Origin: Candidatus Thorarchaeota archaeon | GTDB taxonomy: Archaea > Asgardarchaeota > Thorarchaeia > Thorarchaeales > Thorarchaeaceae | Assembly (NCBI GenBank): GCA_004524595.1 | Contig: SDOA01000018.1 | Coordinates: forward strand, 1-45,174 | Direction: 5' to 3' | Length of the DNA: 45,174 bases | In this document: one piece after another, positions 42,089 to 45,174 of the stretch | How the letters are laid out: the number at the start of each line of letters is the position of its first letter | Numbering within the stretch: the first letter of the stretch is position 1 | Program-made: the position numbers and the translations under genes | The notes under the pieces: generated by a model | What the model was told of the DNA's origin: nothing | Database searches by the model: none | The model's input: the letters and a program-made list of their open reading frames with translations, nothing else

Positions 42089-42200
42089 CGACTTTCACCG
42101 TTGGTTCTTTGCGACGTGCTCTCTCTTTGTTTTATAACTGTGTCGTAAGGACAGAAGGTAACGCTTTTGTCCTTGATTTTCTCATGTTTCTATTACTGTT

Positions 42201-42210
42201 TTATTAAATA
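42201..42210 (+). promoter_or_regulatory. TATA box of the RHH/winged-helix regulator
   Basis: TTATTAAATA, centred about 27 nt before the ATG at 42232, implying a leaderless transcript. Confidence 0.55.
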
Positions 42211-42231
42211 TCAAGATTGGAAGTTGACTAA

Positions 42232-42753
42232 ATGAGCAAGAAGAAACATGATGAATCTATCAGCATTCGACTTCGTCTAGAAAAAAATTTACTCGATAGG
42301 ATAGATATGATTGCTGGAGAGAGGGGCCGTCAGAGATTCATCAGTGATGCTATCAAATGGCGACTTGATGAGGAACTTCCCCCGATGTTTTTTGAACTCT
42401 CCGACGAGATCAAGCAGTTGAAGGCTAGAATTGAACACTTGGAGACCTCCAGACAGACAAGCGTATTTCTTGGAACATTGAACGATGTCGCTAAGAATAA
42501 AATCTGTCAAGATGCCCTTGACATGAAGATGCTTGCTCTCTTCACTGAAACCGATGGTTGGACTACCCCTGAACTGGCTGAAGGCCTCCTTGGTGACACT
42601 AGTAAGAGGCGGACAATCCTTGATAGAATTGATAGGCTTAACAAACGTGCAATTGAGCATATAGGAGGTCCCATCCTTGAATATAAGAAAGGATTTGTAC
42701 ACAATAAACGCGGTGCTTGGTGGCTCACTGATCCCTCTTTAATACTAACTTAG
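42232..42753 (+). CDS. RHH DNA-binding protein with C-terminal winged-helix-like domain
   Basis: A 173-residue regulator. The N-terminus (residues 1-50) is a ribbon-helix-helix domain: strand SISIRLRLEKNL, then LDRIDMIAG and QRFISDAIKWRLDEEL. A coiled coil follows (EIKQLKARIEHLETS). The C-terminal 90 residues contain a helix-turn-helix-like segment (WTTPELAEGLLGDTSKRRTILDRI when taken in order) and a beta-wing (GPILEYKKGFVHNKRGAWWL). Two DNA-binding modules in one chain are unusual. The mRNA is probably leaderless. It lies 46 nt upstream of a tRNA-Arg gene. Confidence 0.75.
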   Translation: MSKKKHDESISIRLRLEKNLLDRIDMIAGERGRQRFISDAIKWRLDEELPPMFFELSDEIKQLKARIEHLETSRQTSVFLGTLNDVAKNKICQDALDMKMLALFTETDGWTTPELAEGLLGDTSKRRTILDRIDRLNKRAIEHIGGPILEYKKGFVHNKRGAWWLTDPSLILT

Positions 42754-42799
42754 ATGATTGGAGTAAATTCTTTAAGAAACTCATTACATCCAATTCTTT

Positions 42800-42877
42800 G
42801 GGGCCGTAGTCTAGCCTGGATAAGGCACCAGCCTCCGGAGTTGGGTATCCCCGGTTCAAATCCGGGCGGTCCCGCCA
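42800..42877 (+). tRNA. tRNA-Arg(CCG)
   Basis: A complete cloverleaf. The acceptor is GGGGCCG (42800-42806) with CGGTCCC (42867-42873) and discriminator G, and encoded CCA at 42875-42877. The anticodon stem is CCAGC/GTTGG with loop CTCCGGA, so the anticodon is CCG (42835-42837), reading the arginine codon CGG. The T-arm is CCCGG-TTCAAAT-CCGGG. No intron is present. An A/T-rich TTTAAGAAA lies about 26 nt upstream. A T-run follows the CCA and may end the transcript. It differs from the tRNA at 43529 at five positions. Confidence 0.95.
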
Positions 42878-42952
42878 TTTTTCATGGTTTTTCACTCAAT
42901 CGGACTTTATAAGCCATATCTCGGCAGTGAAGTATGACATGAGGTATAAATC

Positions 42953-43159
42953 ATGAGCGTTATTGGAGAACCAACCTCATCTGAAGACAAAGTAGTTGCT
43001 CGGTTCACGAAGTACCTGAATGGACCAATGGGCAAGACTGTTCTAGAGAACCTTGCGGAAGGGGAGAGTTTTATTCTTCAGACTTCTGAACATAGCCTTC
43101 GTATAACGAAACGACATGGGCGAGCTGTAGTAACACCTCTTTCATTCGGAGTTGCATAG
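42953..43159 (+). CDS. Small protein, paralogue of the next gene
   Basis: A 68-residue protein of unknown family. The core is FTKYLNGPMGKTVLENLAEG, then ESFILQTSEHSLRITKRHGR and AVVTPL. The next gene has the same order: K-F-x-K-Y-M-N, T-L-D-A-L-D-E-G-E, then ILKVEKKNGRAIVDF. Shared positions are K-Y-(L/M)-N, L-x-E-G-E, (I/L)-x-(I/V)-x-K-(R/K)-x-G-R-A-(V/I)-V. It is alpha-beta, soluble and slightly basic at the end. GAGGT 7 nt before the ATG supports the start. It lies between two tRNA-Arg genes. Confidence 0.7.
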   Translation: MSVIGEPTSSEDKVVARFTKYLNGPMGKTVLENLAEGESFILQTSEHSLRITKRHGRAVVTPLSFGVA

Positions 43160-43231
43160 ACATAGGACGAATTGCATGGTGTACAATTTTCCCATTTTAT
43201 TTAATTCAAAGCACTACCTATACTAATTGAG

Positions 43232-43465
43232 ATGGTGGTCGCAGTGGAAGCACCTCGTAGGCCTCTAGATGAATACGCAAAAGATATTGCTTCTAAATTT
43301 GAAAAATATATGAATAGCGATACCGCGCGGCACACTCTAGATGCATTGGATGAAGGCGAATGCATCACTATTGAAAACACAGAAGTAATACTGAAAGTCG
43401 AGAAAAAGAACGGTCGAGCAATAGTAGATTTTATTGGCTATATCCAAGATAAGAAAGAAATCTAG
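43232..43465 (+). CDS. Small protein, paralogue of the previous gene
   Basis: A 77-residue protein sharing with its neighbour a helix (DIASKFEKYMNSDTA), the LDEGE turn and a C-terminal hairpin (VILKVEKKNGRAIVDFIGY). Function unknown. Upstream lies a TATA-like TTATTTAA about 35 nt before the ATG; no clear ribosome site. It ends 64 nt before the second tRNA-Arg. Confidence 0.7.
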   Translation: MVVAVEAPRRPLDEYAKDIASKFEKYMNSDTARHTLDALDEGECITIENTEVILKVEKKNGRAIVDFIGYIQDKKEI

Positions 43466-43498
43466 AACATAGAACCAGCTGAAGTTTCTAGCGAAGAC

Positions 43499-43506
43499 TC
43501 TATAAG
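43499..43506 (+). promoter_or_regulatory. TATA box of the second tRNA-Arg
   Basis: TCTATAAG, centred 26 nt before the first base of the mature tRNA, the classical archaeal distance. Confidence 0.65.
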
Positions 43507-43528
43507 TCAAACTTGGTCCCTCGTGAAT

Positions 43529-43606
43529 GGGGCCGTAGTCTAGCCTGGATAAGGCGCCAGCCTGCGGAGTTGGTAATCCCCGGTTCGAATCCGGGCGGTC
43601 CCGCCA
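43529..43606 (+). tRNA. tRNA-Arg(GCG)
   Basis: A complete cloverleaf: acceptor GGGGCCG (43529-43535) with CGGTCCC (43596-43602), discriminator G and encoded CCA at 43604-43606. The anticodon loop CTGCGGA gives anticodon GCG (43564-43566), reading CGC and, by wobble, CGU. It differs from the tRNA-Arg(CCG) 729 nt upstream at only five positions: base 26, the wobble base, two bases in the variable region and one in the T-loop. This suggests recent duplication with a change in the wobble base. No intron. Confidence 0.95.
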
Positions 43607-43717
43607 TAGAATCCCCTGCTTTTTTCCTTCGACAAGAAGCTTAAATGCATAGAAAAAATCGACGAGCGCGCAACAGAATTCCTCCTCCGTTGCTCAATAC
43701 ACTTGAGATGTCATACC

Positions 43718-44848
43718 ATGCAATTCACACCACAGCGTTTGGAGCGAGTCTATCGCTCAATGCGAAGAGAAGAAATTAATGCCCTGGTTGTTACGCGACG
43801 ACAGGATGTTCAGTACTTGACTGGTCATCTAGGAACAGGTCATCATGCTCCTATTGGCTGTGTAATTACTGAAGGTTCACAACCCCATCTGATTGTCACC
43901 GATGCTCAAGAAGCTTCGCTGGCTAGTGAAACCATCCTAGGAGAGATTCGTTCATTTACTCTGGACTCATCAACAGACGATCAATTTCGACCATACAATA
44001 AGGCCTACTGGCAAGAGATATTGAGGTCTCTTAACGATCTAAACAAATCAAAAGGAATGATAGGTTTCCAACTTGACTCATTATCTGTCAAAGACTATGA
44101 ATTTGTTAAGACTCTACTTCCAGATGCTGGGTTTAGAGACTTCTCACAAGCTTTATGGAGACTCCGTCACATTAAGGATGCTGCTGAGATTGATGCTATC
44201 CGCCAAGCTGTTAACATTGCTGAGATTGGAGTACGCACAGCACTTGAGATAGTAGCCTCTGGGAAATCTGAAGACGATGCATCTCTAGAGATAGAAGCTG
44301 CTATGAGGGGTGCTGGGGGTCAACAACGTGGCATCCGGGCTGCGGTCTTATCTGCCGACCACGCGAGATTTCCTTTCGCTCAACCTGGATCAAAAAGGAT
44401 TAAGAGTACTGATTTTGTCGTTCTTGATATTACAGTAAGCCATTCGGGCTATTTTGCTGAGATTACGCGGACAATACATCTTGGGAAACCAACTAATAGT
44501 CAGAGAAAACTCTTCAATTATGTTCTAAATATCATGAAGAATACAGAAAAAATAATGGCGCCAGAACTCACTATTGAAGAAGTGTCCAGCCAGATTCTAA
44601 AAAAGGCAGGAAAGACATTTCCGCCTGAAACTATCATTCTCCCACTTGGTAGTTCGATTGGTCTAGATCTCCGAGAACCTCCCTTCATCTCTGTGGGAAG
44701 TCAATATTCATTGAGAGAGGGAATGGTATTTACCCTCCATCCGATTGGTTATGTTTCTGATGTAGGTTGTGTGAAGATTGCAGATGTCTTTCTTGTTAGA
44801 CATGACAAGGTTGAGAATCTAGGTTCTCTAGCCAGAGAAACCCTGTGA
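43718..44848 (+). CDS. M24 (Xaa-Pro peptidase-like) protein without metal ligands
   Basis: A 376-residue protein with the two-domain creatinase/prolidase plan: an N-terminal domain (ALVVTRRQDVQYLTGHLG) and a C-terminal pita-bread domain. The five metal ligands of active M24 peptidases (D, D, H, E, E) are mostly gone. In VLDITVSHSGYFAEITRT the first Asp remains and the second is Glu. The ligand-His segment reads LPLGSSIGLDLREPP with Ser in place of His. FTLHPIG has His for Glu, and VKIADVF has Ala for Glu. The fold is kept but it is unlikely to be a dinuclear peptidase. ATG at 43718 is chosen over TTG at 43703. Confidence 0.85.
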   Translation: MQFTPQRLERVYRSMRREEINALVVTRRQDVQYLTGHLGTGHHAPIGCVITEGSQPHLIVTDAQEASLASETILGEIRSFTLDSSTDDQFRPYNKAYWQEILRSLNDLNKSKGMIGFQLDSLSVKDYEFVKTLLPDAGFRDFSQALWRLRHIKDAAEIDAIRQAVNIAEIGVRTALEIVASGKSEDDASLEIEAAMRGAGGQQRGIRAAVLSADHARFPFAQPGSKRIKSTDFVVLDITVSHSGYFAEITRTIHLGKPTNSQRKLFNYVLNIMKNTEKIMAPELTIEEVSSQILKKAGKTFPPETIILPLGSSIGLDLREPPFISVGSQYSLREGMVFTLHPIGYVSDVGCVKIADVFLVRHDKVENLGSLARETL

Positions 44849-45174
44849 TTACGTTGATAATTGCCAACGCTTGAGTTTTTGAAATACTAGAGTGATTGCC
44901 TCTGCTCTGATGTTGTGTTTCTCAACTTCTTCACGTGATATTTCGCGAATCTGGGCAGCTGGGACTCCTGAGTTTAGACTTCGCGGCGGGATTACTACAT
45001 TAGCAGGTACAATACTCCCAGCCGCAAGCATAACTCCCTCTCCTAGTGTTGCACCATCAAAGATTACACACCCTTCTCCAATATTTGCACTATCTCCAAC
45101 ATATACCCCATGGATCACTGCAGCCGTTCCTACTATGACATTGTTCCCGATTATCGCTGGATTTTCTTCGCTAT
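44849..45174 (-). CDS. Gamma-carbonic-anhydrase-like hexapeptide-repeat protein, partial
   Basis: The 3' part (108 codons) of a left-handed beta-helix protein. The frame stays open to the right edge, so the GTG at 45118 is internal. Hexapeptide turns run IIGNNVIVGTAAVIHGVYVGD, split as several strands, then IGEGCVIFDGATLGEGVMLAAG, again in short turns, and the C-terminal cap SLNSGVPAAQIREI. The HG after AVI corresponds to the metal-binding His of gamma-carbonic anhydrases (YrdA/PaaY group). The other ligands are not visible, so activity cannot be judged. It converges on the M24 gene with no gap. Confidence 0.8.
   Translation of the reverse strand, partial: SEENPAIIGNNVIVGTAAVIHGVYVGDSANIGEGCVIFDGATLGEGVMLAAGSIVPANVVIPPRSLNSGVPAAQIREISREEVEKHNIRAEAITLVFQKLKRWQLST

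Noticed and set aside
45116..45118. GTG as start of the last gene
   Set aside because: The frame and the hexapeptide pattern continue upstream to the window edge, so this codon is internal.
1..45174. CRISPR array, rRNA genes, prophage or integrase genes
   Set aside because: I looked for regularly spaced repeats, rRNA cores, and integrase or transposase motifs and saw none.

Overview
The window is archaeal chromosome. Signs of this are an ABCE1/RLI ribosome-recycling ATPase, the large subunit of archaeal primase (PriL), the archaeal bifunctional fructose-1,6-bisphosphate aldolase/phosphatase, an archaeal short-form triosephosphate isomerase, ribbon-helix-helix and Mut7-C/TOPRIM/DUF763 proteins, TATA boxes about 26 nt upstream of leaderless starts, and two tRNA-Arg genes with genome-encoded CCA. 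The very long FtsX-type permeases and the large surface proteins with one C-terminal membrane anchor would suit an Asgard archaeon, perhaps a thorarchaeote. That placement is inference; no rRNA gene is present to test it.

Layout. 1-6115: a partial methyltransferase, a chagasin-like inhibitor, an anchored surface protein, a HAD hydrolase, a TPR protein, a metallo-beta-lactamase-fold hydrolase, DUF763 and DUF3795 proteins. 6268-10396: a thioredoxin-like protein, a second methyltransferase, a zinc ribbon and PriL run forward and meet an OGG1-type glycosylase and MobB. 10522-18193: a four-gene ABC operon (ATPase, giant permease, giant permease, ATPase with a zinc-ribbon tail). 18196-23445: TOPRIM protein, zinc dehydrogenase, OsmC protein, Mut7-C nuclease, amidohydrolase, PHP phosphoesterase and a cysteine-cluster protein. 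23527-30678: ABCE1, a large surface protein and a divergent FtsX permease. 30708-33795: uridine phosphorylase, class I aldolase and fructose-bisphosphate aldolase/phosphatase.

33796-37604 is the unusual part. The last 25 codons of the fructose-bisphosphate aldolase/phosphatase gene recur twice more downstream, as orphan 3' ends at 35219 and 37255. Both orphan copies keep a trailing terminator hairpin. The first orphan is also followed by a scrap of the 3' end of the convergent parvulin gene, whose intact copy follows the second orphan. A broken LAGLIDADG homing-endonuclease gene lies between the live gene and the first orphan. Between the two orphans lies a two-gene unit: a secreted protein with a glycine-zipper and tryptophan-rich C-terminus, then a small four-helix membrane protein, which looks like a pore-forming archaeocin with its immunity protein. 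The second orphan also carries a 147-bp MITE-like insertion. I read this as repeated invasion of the 3' end of a housekeeping gene, with the gene's end rebuilt each time.

37605-45174: parvulin, two ribbon-helix-helix regulators, triosephosphate isomerase, a DUF89 protein, a Nif3-like protein and an M24 protein that have both lost metal ligands, a basic/acidic low-complexity protein, and a duplicated unit of tRNA-Arg plus a small-protein gene. The window ends inside a left-handed-beta-helix protein. The aldolase, the aldolase/phosphatase and triosephosphate isomerase cover consecutive steps of gluconeogenesis and the lower glycolytic trunk, although the mobile region separates the last from the other two.
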